DNA from: Prochlorococcus sp. AG-402-M15
Lineage (GTDB): Bacteria > Cyanobacteriota > Cyanobacteriia > PCC-6307 > Cyanobiaceae
Length of the DNA stretch: 64,000 bases
Direction of reading: 5' to 3'
Assembly: GCA_003216615.1 (NCBI GenBank)
Contig: QCIP01000001.1
Location: 1-64,000 of the forward strand
Shown here: positions 1-7,933 of the stretch, one piece after another
Layout: the number at the start of each line of letters is the position of its first letter
Numbering within the stretch: the stretch's first letter is position 1
The notes under the pieces: generated by a model
What the model saw: the letters and a program-made list of their open reading frames with translations, nothing else
Database searches by the model: none
What the model was told of the DNA's origin: nothing
Translations under genes and position numbers: made by a program

Positions 1-752
1 GAATGACTTCTTATTCCTAGATGCCCACTCCATGGAAAGGTCGTTTCCTCCTCTGGTAAAACACTTATAATTTCGATCTCTTTTTGAATATTTGTACTTA
101 TAATTTTGGGTTTAATAGCGTTCATACCAACTATTGCTCTTGCCGCTTCTTCAATATTTCCTATAGTTGCAGACATTGCCCATATTTGTAAATTTTTTAT
201 ATTACCTCTTAGCCAACTTAAAGATAACTCGCACTGGTTACCTCTTTTACTACCCATCAATTCATGCCATTCGTCAATAATTATTGCTGACAACTCCTTG
301 AACATATTATTAGATTCTTTATTAGAAAGTAAAAGAGATAGAGACTCTGGAGTGGTAATAAGAATATTAGGTGGCTTAGCTAATTGCTTTTTCTTTTCAT
401 ATGGGGTTGTATCCCCATTCCTAATTTCAACAGTGATTTCTTTATTAAAATGTAAGGCTGCTAATTGTATTGAATTTTTTAAATCTCTACTTAGGGTTTT
501 TAAAGGGGTTATTAATAATATATTTACGCTTTTATTATTTTTCGGATTTTCTATCTGTGATAGAGGTCCCATTAATGCAGCATAAGTTTTGCCGCATCCG
601 GTTGGAACTTGTATTATTCCATTCTGCCCATTTAAAAATGCTTCCCATGATTCAATTTGGTAGGGTAATGGCTCCCATCCATTTGTGAAAAAAAACTCTT
701 TAATTCTAGAAATTGAATTATTTTGCTTACTATTTTGCGTAATATTTTTCAT
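1..752 (-). CDS. Ligase-associated Lhr-type DEXH-box helicase, N-terminal part (runs off the left edge)
   Basis: My translation of the minus strand from the ATG at 752-750 stays open to base 1, giving about 250 residues of a longer protein. It shows superfamily 2 helicase motifs in order: motif I PTGCGKT, motif Ia TPLKTLSRDL, motif II DEWHELMGSKRG and motif III MSAT. DEWH followed by GSKRG is typical of the Lhr-like helicases encoded beside bacterial ATP-dependent ligases. The ATG overlaps the ligase stop codon (ATGA, 752-749), so it is translationally coupled as the third gene of a repair operon. The expected role is ATP-driven 3'-5' translocation on single-stranded DNA during repair. The C-terminal half lies outside the window. 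Confidence 0.9.
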   Translation of the reverse strand, partial: MKNITQNSKQNNSISRIKEFFFTNGWEPLPYQIESWEAFLNGQNGIIQVPTGCGKTYAALMGPLSQIENPKNNKSVNILLITPLKTLSRDLKNSIQLAALHFNKEITVEIRNGDTTPYEKKKQLAKPPNILITTPESLSLLLSNKESNNMFKELSAIIIDEWHELMGSKRGNQCELSLSWLRGNIKNLQIWAMSATIGNIEEAARAIVGMNAIKPKIISTNIQKEIEIISVLPEEETTFPWSGHLGIRSH

Positions 753-2389
753 GAAATTTTTCTCATAAGTTCATAAGCATTCTCTAGGCTATCTGCATCA
801 TAAATTTTCTTATCTTTTCTCCATTTTGTTATTCTAGGAAATCTTACTGCTATGCCTGACTTATGACGTTTTGAAATTTGTATTTTCTCAAAAGATATTT
901 CGAATACCATTTCTGGTTTCAATGATCGAACAGGACCAAATTTTTCTATTGTATTTTTCCTTATCCATTTATCTAGCTCTTTAATTTCAATATTCGTTAA
1001 ACCAGAATATGCACTTGCAAATTTAATTAATTTTTGGTCTTTCCATAATGCAAAACTATAATCTGTATAAAGACCAGCTCTTCTACCACTCCCCCCCTTA
1101 GCGTAAATTAGAACAGCATCAAGTTGCATAGGATCAACTTTATATTTCCACCAAATACCTTTTTTCCTTCCAGAAGTGTATTTAGAGTTTTTTTTCTTAA
1201 TTATTAATCCTTCAGTATTATTTTCTCGAGATTTTTCTTTATAAGTTAAAGCCTCAGACCAATCTTTAGGATTTATTAAGTCGCATATTTTGAAAATATC
1301 AGATATATCATTCTCAGTTTTATTTTGCCATTTTGAAAAATATTTTTCTAACTTAATTCTTCTATTTTCTAATTTAATTTCTCTTATATCTCTTCTATTT
1401 ATCTCTAAAAGATCATAAGCAATAAAAATAATTGGATATTTTATTTGGATTGATCTAGTAGGAGATTTTCTATTTAATCTTTTTTGAAGAAAAGAAAAAT
1501 CAAAGGCAATTTGTTTTTTAAAATTCCAAACTAATAATTCCCCATCAAGAACAAAATCATCTTTAATATATGACATTTTCTCTACCAATTCTGGGAAAGA
1601 TTTATTTACTAATTCTTGTCCTCTTGTCCATACCAAAACATTCTCTGATCTTTTAATTAATTGAATTCTTATACCGTCGTATTTCCATTCAAATTGAAAA
1701 TTATTTATTGAATCTTTGAATATTTTATCTTCAAAGGTATTTGCTAGTAGGAATGGAAATGGTTTGGAATTTAACTCTTCAAGATTGATATTCTTGTCAA
1801 TTAAAAATTCATATGAACCAATTGAAGGCTTGAAATCTCCCATCAACCTATGAGAAATAATTTCTTCATCAATATTAATTAGTTTTGATATTGATTTTGT
1901 TATTAATCCTATAGAGACTCCTACTCTAAAAGTTCCAGTAAGAATTTTATTAAAAATTAGATGGTCATCTTCAGGCAATGTTTCCCAAATATTTTTAATC
2001 TCAAAATTTTTTTGTTCCTCATTAAGTTTTGATAAGACAGGTAATGTTTTGCTAAGTAATTCATTGAGACTTATATTTGATAATTTATTATTTTTGGAAA
2101 TATTTTTATTTTTAAGTAATAACGTTATTACCTCAGCAGAATCACCAACTTTTAAATAACATGTATCAATTAACCATTGAGGATATTCATATACTTGAGA
2201 AAAAAGATTTTTTAAAGATCTTCCACTAATAAATCTCTTATTACTTTTTCTAGTTAATAAAAATATTGCCCATGAATTATCTATCGGTTCATTTGATAAA
2301 AAATACCTATTTAAAATTTCAATTTTATTGTTTGTACTATTACTTGAATCTAGATCTGCAAATAATTCTGAAAACTTTTTTAAACTCAT
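749..2389 (-). CDS. ATP-dependent DNA ligase (bacterial, helicase/exonuclease-associated family)
   Basis: A 546-residue protein. The nucleotidyltransferase motif I is EWKYDGIRIQL, with the lysine that takes AMP at about residue 236. Motif IV (EGLIIKKK) and motif V (WWKYKVDPMQLDAV) follow in the C-terminal half, then an OB-fold region. The N-terminal 200 residues look like the alpha-helical ligase domain of this family. It would seal nicks using ATP, in addition to the NAD-dependent LigA that bacteria use for replication (not in this window). It starts 2 bases after the exonuclease stop and its own stop overlaps the helicase start, so the three genes form one unit. The family is well supported; the pathway is inferred from the neighbours. 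Confidence 0.93.
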   Translation of the reverse strand: MSLKKFSELFADLDSSNSTNNKIEILNRYFLSNEPIDNSWAIFLLTRKSNKRFISGRSLKNLFSQVYEYPQWLIDTCYLKVGDSAEVITLLLKNKNISKNNKLSNISLNELLSKTLPVLSKLNEEQKNFEIKNIWETLPEDDHLIFNKILTGTFRVGVSIGLITKSISKLINIDEEIISHRLMGDFKPSIGSYEFLIDKNINLEELNSKPFPFLLANTFEDKIFKDSINNFQFEWKYDGIRIQLIKRSENVLVWTRGQELVNKSFPELVEKMSYIKDDFVLDGELLVWNFKKQIAFDFSFLQKRLNRKSPTRSIQIKYPIIFIAYDLLEINRRDIREIKLENRRIKLEKYFSKWQNKTENDISDIFKICDLINPKDWSEALTYKEKSRENNTEGLIIKKKNSKYTSGRKKGIWWKYKVDPMQLDAVLIYAKGGSGRRAGLYTDYSFALWKDQKLIKFASAYSGLTNIEIKELDKWIRKNTIEKFGPVRSLKPEMVFEISFEKIQISKRHKSGIAVRFPRITKWRKDKKIYDADSLENAYELMRKIS

Positions 2390-2391
2390 AT

Positions 2392-3378
2392 TTATTCCCC
2401 AAAGAAAAGAACATTTATTGATTCCTTCTCAATTAAATATTTACTTAAGGCTTCACTATCTCCATGATGAAAAAATACATTTTTTGCTTCAGAGTTTTTT
2501 ACTACTTCCAGAATCCCATCCCAATCTGCATGATCGGAGATCGCGAATCCTTTATCATATCCTGATCTTTTTCTTAAAGCTCTTAATGACATCCATCCAC
2601 TTGCAAAAGCTGTTTGAATATTTTTGAAATTTTTTAGATAAGAGCCCTTACTTAATGAAGGGGGTAATAATATTAAACTTCCTTTAAGTTCATCTATCTT
2701 TTTTTTATTTTCGATTTTTATAGTATCTTTAATATCAATTCCAAGTTCCTTATAACAATTGTTCATTTTGTAAATACTGCCATGGGAATAAATATTACCT
2801 TTAAAATTTGTTTGACTAATTTCGTTTAACAATCTCTGAGCTTTTCCAAGTGAGTAGCAGAAAAGTAAAGAAGTTTTTTCTGGCGAATTAGTTATCCATT
2901 TTGAAATATCATTTGCTATTTTATTAGTCTCGTCCCATTTGAATATTGGTAAACCAAAAGTACATTCGCTTATTAAATAATCAGTTTTTACTATTTCATA
3001 TTGTTTGCAAGTATCATCTTTTTGAAGCTTAAAGTCACCTGTAATTAGCCATTTTTCTTCAGCAAAAATAAATCTGATTTGACTAGATCCAAGGATGTGA
3101 CCGGAAGGATGAAAAGAAATATTGATGCCATTTATCTTGAATTCTTCTCCATAATCAAAAGTCTTAGTTTTGATATTATCTCCAACTCTTTCTTTAAGAA
3201 GTCTCGCAGTCTCGTTAGTAGAAAGGTATTCTTCACACCCGAATGTAAAGTGATCAAAATGAGCATGTGTTATTAATGCTCTTTTTACTGGCTTACTTGG
3301 ATCAATCCAAATATCAGCAAGTTCACAATAAAGATTTCCATCTTTATATCTAATTAAATCTTCTTGTTTAGTTCTCAA
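2392..3378 (-). CDS. Ligase-associated metallo-beta-lactamase-fold exonuclease
   Basis: A 328-residue protein starting with TTG. It carries the metallo-beta-lactamase metal-binding motif HAHFDH at residues 38-43, a later HPSGHILGSSQ histidine motif, an ITGDF aspartate motif and a C-terminal SDHADW histidine motif. This arrangement matches the beta-CASP-like proteins often labelled mRNA 3'-end processing factor, and specifically the exonuclease family that travels with ATP-dependent ligases and Lhr helicases. It probably resects or cleans DNA ends before the ligase acts. It heads the repair operon, 35 bases downstream of a small membrane-protein gene that may share its transcript. Confidence 0.88.
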   Translation of the reverse strand: MRTKQEDLIRYKDGNLYCELADIWIDPSKPVKRALITHAHFDHFTFGCEEYLSTNETARLLKERVGDNIKTKTFDYGEEFKINGINISFHPSGHILGSSQIRFIFAEEKWLITGDFKLQKDDTCKQYEIVKTDYLISECTFGLPIFKWDETNKIANDISKWITNSPEKTSLLFCYSLGKAQRLLNEISQTNFKGNIYSHGSIYKMNNCYKELGIDIKDTIKIENKKKIDELKGSLILLPPSLSKGSYLKNFKNIQTAFASGWMSLRALRKRSGYDKGFAISDHADWDGILEVVKNSEAKNVFFHHGDSEALSKYLIEKESINVLFFGE

Positions 3379-3413
3379 AACTCCATCTCTTTCAATGAAG
3401 TTAATTTAGCTAA

Positions 3414-3827
3414 TTACACCCATGCTTGTTTTGATAATGCTATAGCTGAAATTGTTAGCAAAGCAATAACTACAACTTTGTTACTCCAAGTAATCATGAA
3501 TGAACTAATTCTGTTAAAAGAAACTCTATTAGATGGCAAAATCTTTTTCTGATTCAGAATGTTTTGATTTTCAATATTTTCTAAGTAATTTAAATTTTTA
3601 ATCTTATTTATTAATTTAGATTCGCAAGTTGAGAGTTGTTCTACTTGATTTAATAAAACAATATCTTCTGGTCTTAATAAAGTATTTAATTCTTTAATTT
3701 GTATCTCGTTGTTTGCAAGAAATTCATTAACTATCTTATCTGTACCTAACCCATTCTTTATTTTTAAAAGAATATCATCTCTTTCCCAGGATTGTTCGAG
3801 AGAATTTAAGACTGAGTTTATGCTCAT
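3414..3827 (-). CDS. Small protein of unknown function with a C-terminal membrane anchor
   Basis: A 137-residue protein that I do not recognise. The first hundred residues are hydrophilic and helical in character (it begins MSINSVLNSLEQSWERDD). A single hydrophobic segment near the C-terminus (WSNKVVVIALLTISAIAL, about residues 114-131) suggests a tail anchor with the bulk of the protein in the cytoplasm. It lies 35 bases upstream of the exonuclease gene on the same strand, so co-transcription with the repair operon is possible, but nothing in the sequence ties it to repair. Confidence 0.7.
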   Translation of the reverse strand: MSINSVLNSLEQSWERDDILLKIKNGLGTDKIVNEFLANNEIQIKELNTLLRPEDIVLLNQVEQLSTCESKLINKIKNLNYLENIENQNILNQKKILPSNRVSFNRISSFMITWSNKVVVIALLTISAIALSKQAWV

Positions 3828-3911
3828 TTTAAGTATTTTTACTTATAATAAATTATTTTTTTTTTATTATGTGGCTTATTCTTTTAAGTAATTAGAAAAA
3901 ATAAGTTTTAT

Positions 3912-4193
3912 TTAAGATTTGCGAATAAGTCTGTTTGCAAAATAGTTTATCTTTACTTTTTCTACAATTTTTCTTGAACTGCTTTTAGCTTTAACTTTAT
4001 TTAAATTAATAACTTCATCTGATACATTTTTACCTGTTTCAAAATAACTTTTAATTTTTTCTAATTCTTGTTTATTTAATCTTTTTGTCGCACCTTTTGC
4101 ATCGATTCCAAGTTTCTTGCAGGCTAATAATATTCTATTACTCTCGACATTTAGATCTTTAGCAATAGCAAAAATGGGAGTGTTGATAGACAT
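3912..4193 (-). CDS. Stand-alone IF2_N-domain protein
   Basis: A 93-residue protein. Residues 6-50 (FAIAKDLNVESNRILLACKK, then LGIDAKGATKRLNKQELEKI) match the small helical IF2_N domain, normally repeated at the N-terminus of bacterial initiation factor IF-2: the same IAKxLxV opening and a central KKLGI. The rest is a short basic tail ending in RLIRKS. No GTPase domain follows, and the gene is free-standing with AT-rich spacers on both sides. It could bind the ribosome or RNA, or be a leftover duplicate of the infB 5' end. The domain call is reasonable; the function is unknown. Confidence 0.65.
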   Translation of the reverse strand: MSINTPIFAIAKDLNVESNRILLACKKLGIDAKGATKRLNKQELEKIKSYFETGKNVSDEVINLNKVKAKSSSRKIVEKVKINYFANRLIRKS

Positions 4194-4289
4194 TATATTT
4201 TTTCTTTTTAAATTTACTATTAATAATATATATATAAAGTTGTAATTAAATCAATTTTTAACTATTTTTAATTTCAGATATTTTGAAAA

Positions 4290-5609
4290 CTAGGCAACTT
4301 CATCTTCTAAATTGGTTAAATCATTAAATTTCTTTTTCATAGTTGGGTTGTTTCTAGTCAATTTTTTTACTGTTAAATCTTGAGATTTGCTGTCAGCAGA
4401 TAAAAGGTGTTTTTTTGAGAGAATTAAAGCCTCCTTTGTTTTTTGCAAATGTGCTATTGACTTATCAATTTCTGTAATTGCATCATTAAATCTATCTTGA
4501 GCTAGTGATACATTTTTACCAACTGCATTTTTAAATTGTTCAAGAGTGCTTTCAAAATTAGTAATGTCGTAATTTTCTCGTCTCATTAAATCAATTTGTG
4601 ATTTGTATTTTAAAGTTTCCATAGATGCATTCCTTAGTAGAGAAATAATTGGCAAAAAGAATTGTGGTCTAATTACATACATCTTTGGAAATCTATGAGA
4701 AACATCTACTATTCCTGCATTATATAATTCACTATCTGGTTCTAGAAGTGAAACGAGTACTGCATATTCACAGGATTTTTGTCTTCTGTCTTTATCTAAT
4801 TCTTTCAAAAAATCTTCGTTTTTTCTTTTATTAGTTCCATTTATAGTTTTGTTTTTCATCTCGAACATTATGGAGACTATTTCAATTTTATTATTATCAA
4901 ATTCTCTAAATATATAGTCACCTTTACTACCTGAAGAGACATCATTATCCTTTTCAAAATATGAGTTTTTAAATGCTGAAGCACGATTAAGGTTGAATTG
5001 GGTTTCACAATGAATTTCTAGGGTCTCGCCTACCATCTTTGTAGACAACTTAGATTTCATTTCTCTAAGCTCCTTAATAGTAAGGTCCCTTTCACTAATT
5101 TTGTTTTTATAACTTTCTTCGATTAATTTTTCATTTATTGATTGTTCAATCCTCAACTTCTCAATGGAATTTGTTAATGATGAGTTTTTTTTCTCTAAAT
5201 TAGTAACAGCTTCAATGACTTTATTTTTCAATGTTAATTCTGAAATTAAAGACTGGTTTTTAATTTCATCCTTTAATTTATTTAATTCATTATTCAATAA
5301 ATTAATTTTATTTGATGCTTGATTTCTTAAATCATTAATGGTATTTGTTTTCTTTTCTTCAGCTATATTTAATTTAGATTTAAGAGCTTGAATTTCAGTC
5401 TCTTTAATACGGTTTTGTTCTATTAATTGGATTTTTAATTCACTCTTTAAAATTTCCAAAGCTTTTTTATTATCTTCTTCAGCTAATATGAGCCTCTCTT
5501 TTATTTGTTTATTAAATTCTTCGTCTTTTATCTGAAGAAGAATTTCTTCAAAGCTGCTGGGATCAATTCGGAATGTTTTCCCACAAGAGGGACATTTAAT
5601 ATCTTTCAT
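4290..5609 (-). CDS. DUF2130-family coiled-coil protein
   Basis: A 439-residue protein. It opens with a zinc-knuckle-like KCPSCGK motif, followed by a long charged coiled-coil region (about residues 20-195, rich in Glu, Lys and Leu heptads). Then comes the compact DUF2130 domain with the landmarks GETLEIHCE, SGSKGDYIF, ISIMFEMKNK-like strands and YVIRPQFFLPII. That domain has a nuclease-like feel (a GDYIF aspartate, then an FEMKNK glutamate-x-lysine), but I only infer this. A second coiled coil ends the protein. The family is scattered in bacteria and has no established role. It is flanked by other unknown genes. Confidence 0.8.
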   Translation of the reverse strand: MKDIKCPSCGKTFRIDPSSFEEILLQIKDEEFNKQIKERLILAEEDNKKALEILKSELKIQLIEQNRIKETEIQALKSKLNIAEEKKTNTINDLRNQASNKINLLNNELNKLKDEIKNQSLISELTLKNKVIEAVTNLEKKNSSLTNSIEKLRIEQSINEKLIEESYKNKISERDLTIKELREMKSKLSTKMVGETLEIHCETQFNLNRASAFKNSYFEKDNDVSSGSKGDYIFREFDNNKIEIVSIMFEMKNKTINGTNKRKNEDFLKELDKDRRQKSCEYAVLVSLLEPDSELYNAGIVDVSHRFPKMYVIRPQFFLPIISLLRNASMETLKYKSQIDLMRRENYDITNFESTLEQFKNAVGKNVSLAQDRFNDAITEIDKSIAHLQKTKEALILSKKHLLSADSKSQDLTVKKLTRNNPTMKKKFNDLTNLEDEVA

Positions 5610-5670
5610 TTTTTAATTGCAAAATTGATATTAGAAAGGATTTAATATTCGAAATTATTTTTAAAGAATA

Positions 5671-5690
5671 TTATTCTTGACTAAGAATAA
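5671..5690. promoter_or_regulatory. Perfect 8-bp inverted repeat between the DUF2130 and ribbon-helix-helix genes
   Basis: TTATTCTT (5671-5678) and AAGAATAA (5683-5690) are perfect reverse complements separated by GACT. The site lies upstream of the DUF2130 start (5609) and just after the end of the gene at 5742-6110. It could be an operator for the DUF2130 gene or a weak AT-only terminator for the upstream gene. It has no GC core and no adjacent T-run, so terminator function is doubtful. Confidence 0.35.
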
Positions 5691-5741
5691 ACAATGATTC
5701 AATGTTATGCATCAAAAAATTATTTAAATGCCCAATAAAAG

Positions 5742-6110
5742 TTATATTAATCCAGATTCTTTAAGAATATTAATTTTATTTGCTAATTCGATATCTGCAG
5801 AAGATATTGAGCGATCAAGTGTTTTGTGAGAGGAAACTGTGTATCCACTATCATCAACAAATTCATCTTCCGCATCTTTTAAATGAACATTTTCGTTATG
5901 CACATCTTTGTATTTATCTGATTTGTATAAATTTGATTTATTAATATTGCTATATCCAAAATTTGCAATTCCTCTAGCATCTAATGCTTCCTCAACTAAT
6001 ATTCCTACAACTTTGGATCTACTTATAGATTCACTTTTGGATATTTCATCAATAATTTCAAGAACCCTTTTTCTGGGAAGATACCCTATCCTTTTAACTT
6101 TATTTTCCAT
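5742..6110 (-). CDS. Ribbon-helix-helix-like protein (putative DNA-binding regulator)
   Basis: A 122-residue protein. The first 45 residues contain a basic strand (VKRIGYLPRKRV) and two helices with the pattern ISRSKVVGILVEEALDARG, which resembles the ribbon-helix-helix fold of CopG/Arc-type repressors (SxSxVV...LIEEAL). The remainder is a polar, low-complexity, probably disordered region ending in a short helix. No toxin gene is adjacent, so an antitoxin role is not supported. Two palindromes lie just upstream of its start (6216-6255), as expected for an autoregulated repressor. The fold is inferred from pattern only. Confidence 0.6.
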   Translation of the reverse strand: MENKVKRIGYLPRKRVLEIIDEISKSESISRSKVVGILVEEALDARGIANFGYSNINKSNLYKSDKYKDVHNENVHLKDAEDEFVDDSGYTVSSHKTLDRSISSADIELANKINILKESGLI

Positions 6111-6215
6111 AAAATTTAATATATGCCATTATCGTAACACTTCTGTCAAATGTTATCTGATTCTAATTGTTAATACTAAGTCTAAAATTAAGCTATTAAA
6201 CTCAGTATAATTTAA

Positions 6216-6255
6216 ATAACTTTCAAAGAAAGTTATGTCTTAATTAGCGATTAAG
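6216..6255. promoter_or_regulatory. Two adjacent inverted repeats in the divergent spacer (candidate operator)
   Basis: ATAACTTTC (6216-6224) pairs with GAAAGTTAT (6228-6236), a perfect 9-bp arm with a 3-base AAA centre. Three bases later CTTAAT (6239-6244) pairs with ATTAAG (6250-6255). The spacer lies between the divergent ribbon-helix-helix-like gene (start at 6110) and the small gene starting at 6336. Short palindromes in tandem are the usual targets of ribbon-helix-helix repressors, but binding is inferred. Confidence 0.4.
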
Positions 6256-6335
6256 GTGGTTTTAATTCATCTCAAAATTACCCTTTTAAATTAGGTCAAA
6301 AATTTAAGATGTTTTTAAATTAAATTTAAAATCTT

Positions 6336-6539
6336 ATGAAAGATAAACTTTATAATAATGCTGACAGTTTTGCGATGTCATTTGATGAGGAATGGGAAAA
6401 TATTGATTGTGAGGATTTACGACTAAAGATAGATAAAGTATTTGAACTTTTATCTGATCATCCTTTTTTAGTCTCTAATCCAGAGAATGCAAGAAAAATG
6501 GCTGAATTTAGGATATTTTCATTAAAGAAATTTAAATAA
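6336..6539 (+). CDS. Small acidic protein of unknown function
   Basis: A 67-residue, unrecognised protein. It has an acidic N-terminal half (MSFDEEWENIDCED) and a helical C-terminal half with SDHPFLVSNPENARKMAEFR, ending in a basic FSLKKFK tail. There is no signal peptide or membrane segment. It is transcribed divergently from the ribbon-helix-helix-like gene and shares the palindrome-bearing spacer with it, so the two may be co-regulated. Confidence 0.6.
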   Translation: MKDKLYNNADSFAMSFDEEWENIDCEDLRLKIDKVFELLSDHPFLVSNPENARKMAEFRIFSLKKFK

Positions 6540-6594
6540 ATATTTTGTCTTTAAATTAGATTAAATTTTTAAGTTTAATATTCAATTCTCAGTT

Positions 6595-6756
6595 TTACAA
6601 ATTTGGCGGGTTAAAAAATCCTTTGCTATATAAAAATATTGCTATTCCTATTATTGGACCTATCCCAAATATAAAAAGAACTAATTTTGCGGAATTTTTT
6701 GTTTGACCTAATTCTTGATTTTTTTTATTTGACTTAGTTTGAATTTTGTTTTTCAT
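6595..6756 (-). CDS. 53-residue single-span membrane protein of unknown function
   Basis: This short frame runs from ATG at 6756 to TAA at 6595. A polar, Lys/Gln/Asn-rich N-terminus (MKNKIQTKSNKKNQELGQ) is followed by one hydrophobic helix (LVLFIFGIGPIIGIAIFLY) and a short tail KGFFNPPNL. The layout fits a small bitopic membrane protein with the N-terminus in the cytoplasm. It fills most of the otherwise empty stretch between 6539 and 6884. I do not recognise the family; a clear TM segment after a charged leader supports its being real. Confidence 0.55.
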   Translation of the reverse strand: MKNKIQTKSNKKNQELGQTKNSAKLVLFIFGIGPIIGIAIFLYSKGFFNPPNL

Positions 6757-6883
6757 GAAAGATATATTACTACATAGGTACTTTGATAAGAAGTAAATCT
6801 CTTAGAATTTTTCTAATTTAGTAAAAATAATTCAGGGATCCTAAAAACACAATAATGTATAATGTTATTAATAAAAAGCAAAT

Positions 6884-7090
6884 ATGAGTGCAACTAAGAG
6901 AGAGGAAGTAAGTTCTCACCTTAGATATATAAGGTTAGAGCTTAGAGAAATGCATCAAATGCTTATCAAAGACGATTTGTTACCTGATCTAAGTGAAGCT
7001 AAGGAAGTGCATGCACAACTTGATGCTTTACTAAATCTATTATCAGATAAAAAAGTAAAGAAGATAAAAAGTCAATTTGGGAACTTTTAA
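6884..7090 (+). CDS. Small helical protein of unknown function
   Basis: A 68-residue, unrecognised protein. It is a two-helix, leucine-rich polar protein (EVSSHLRYIRLELREMHQML, then EVHAQLDALLNLLSDKKVKK), a pattern suggesting a small helical hairpin or dimerising protein. It has no Cys, signal peptide or membrane span. A convergent small gene ends 14 bases downstream. Confidence 0.6.
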   Translation: MSATKREEVSSHLRYIRLELREMHQMLIKDDLLPDLSEAKEVHAQLDALLNLLSDKKVKKIKSQFGNF

Positions 7091-7104
7091 CTCAATTAAA
7101 AAAA

Positions 7105-7299
7105 TTATAAATAATTAGTGGCTGATTCTATTTCTTTGCGATTATCGTGCATCTGTTCTAATTTATTATAAATTTCTTTAATTTGAATTTGTATTAGATC
7201 AGTTGAGTTTATATTGCTTAAAGCATCCATTGCTGATAGAAGACTCTCCTTAGCTTCTATTAAATGTCTGCATTCTTTACTGCCTGCTTCGTAGGACAT
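7105..7299 (-). CDS. Small helical protein of unknown function
   Basis: A 64-residue protein, convergent with the gene ending at 7090. It is fully helical in character: KECRHLIEAKESLLSAMDAL followed by IQIQIKEIYNKLEQMHDNRK. The lengths and leucine spacing resemble a two-helix coiled coil. I cannot assign a family. It sits in a run of similarly small unknown genes. Confidence 0.58.
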   Translation of the reverse strand: MSYEAGSKECRHLIEAKESLLSAMDALSNINSTDLIQIQIKEIYNKLEQMHDNRKEIESATNYL

Positions 7300-7440
7300 G
7301 GTATTTTAAAAATTCTAATTATCACAAATATAGAAAAAATTGTTCCGTATTGCTTGATACTCTTATCAAATAAAAGCTTACTATTGTTATTTTCAATACA
7401 TAACATGTGAGTAATTTTACTAAGATTTAAAAAAAAACTA

Positions 7441-7623
7441 ATGCAAGAAAATTCCAAAGATTATCAATTTTGTATTAAAGTTGCTCTAGATAATGCAAAA
7501 AAAAGGATTAATCTATTAGATAATGCAGATAGAAAATGCGTTTTAGAAGAATATAGGGAATGGATCAATGATGGTTTGAAAAAGCATACAGTTTTACTAC
7601 TTAGAGAAGATCCAATTATATAA
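7441..7623 (+). CDS. Small charged protein of unknown function
   Basis: A 60-residue, unrecognised protein with the pattern FCIKVALDNAKKRINLL, then RKCVLEEYREWINDGL, and two cysteines. It is probably a small cytoplasmic two-helix protein. A perfect hairpin (7641-7661) follows 18 bases after the stop. Confidence 0.58.
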   Translation: MQENSKDYQFCIKVALDNAKKRINLLDNADRKCVLEEYREWINDGLKKHTVLLLREDPII

Positions 7624-7640
7624 AATATACTAAGAACCAT

Positions 7641-7661
7641 TTCTAATTCTTTGAATTAGAA
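7641..7661. terminator. Perfect AT-rich hairpin downstream of the small gene ending at 7623
   Basis: TTCTAATTC (7641-7649) and GAATTAGAA (7653-7661) are perfect reverse complements around a TTT loop. It is placed where a terminator for the plus-strand gene would be, but the stem has few GC pairs and only a weak T-tract follows, so it may only protect the mRNA end. It also overlaps the stop of a 31-codon minus-strand frame. Confidence 0.35.
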
Positions 7662-7738
7662 GTAACTTTAAATAAAAAATAAAGGCTTAATATAAAAGTA
7701 ATAATTAGAATAATAGTTAAGGAAGAAAGATTGTACAT
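7643..7738 (-). CDS. Possible 31-residue membrane peptide
   Basis: ATG at 7738 to TAG at 7643. The peptide is almost entirely one hydrophobic helix (SLTIILIITFILSLYFLFKV) with a short polar end, NSKN. Size and layout recall the one-helix subunits of photosystems and cytochrome b6f, but it matches none I can name (not PetN, PetG, PetL, PsbI, PsbK, PsbM or PsbT). A chance frame in AT-rich DNA also tends to encode hydrophobic residues, so support is weak. Confidence 0.3.
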   Translation of the reverse strand: MYNLSSLTIILIITFILSLYFLFKVTSNSKN

Positions 7739-7795
7739 ATTTATATCTATCAAAGTAACTTAAATATAACAGTATTCATTATATTCCCTTTGAAT

Positions 7796-7924
7796 TCAGT
7801 TCTCTTTAAAGAGTGAAAAAATGTATTTCTTCAAATTTTTGTGTTCTAAAATGATTTTTTTTGAATTATAGTTTTTTAATTTTTTAAAAATCAAATCAAC
7901 TAAATATTCTGATTTTGAATCCAT
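7796..7924 (-). CDS. Possible 42-residue basic peptide after the lipoprotein gene
   Basis: ATG at 7924 to TGA at 7796, starting 9 bases after the stop of the lipoprotein gene on the same strand. The peptide is lysine-rich and helical (MDSKSEYLVDLIFKKLKNYN...) with no signal peptide. The close spacing suggests it could be the last gene of that transcript. I recognise no family, and the composition is also compatible with a chance frame. Confidence 0.3.
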   Translation of the reverse strand: MDSKSEYLVDLIFKKLKNYNSKKIILEHKNLKKYIFSLFKEN

Positions 7925-7933
7925 AAAATAAAA

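Larger units (their letters stand above)
7624..7933. other. 310-base stretch without a confidently called gene
   Basis: This very AT-rich gap holds a perfect 9-bp hairpin near its left end and two short minus-strand frames (31 and 42 codons), each entered separately with low confidence. I see no tRNA-like fold, tandem repeat or insertion-sequence end here. Confidence 0.6.

Noticed and set aside
106-688. Plus-strand reading frames across the left end
   Set aside because: They are mirror images of the minus-strand helicase, whose motifs I and II are unambiguous.
5742-6539. Toxin-antitoxin pair
   Set aside because: The ribbon-helix-helix-like gene is divergent from, not followed by, a small gene, and the neighbour has no toxin motif.
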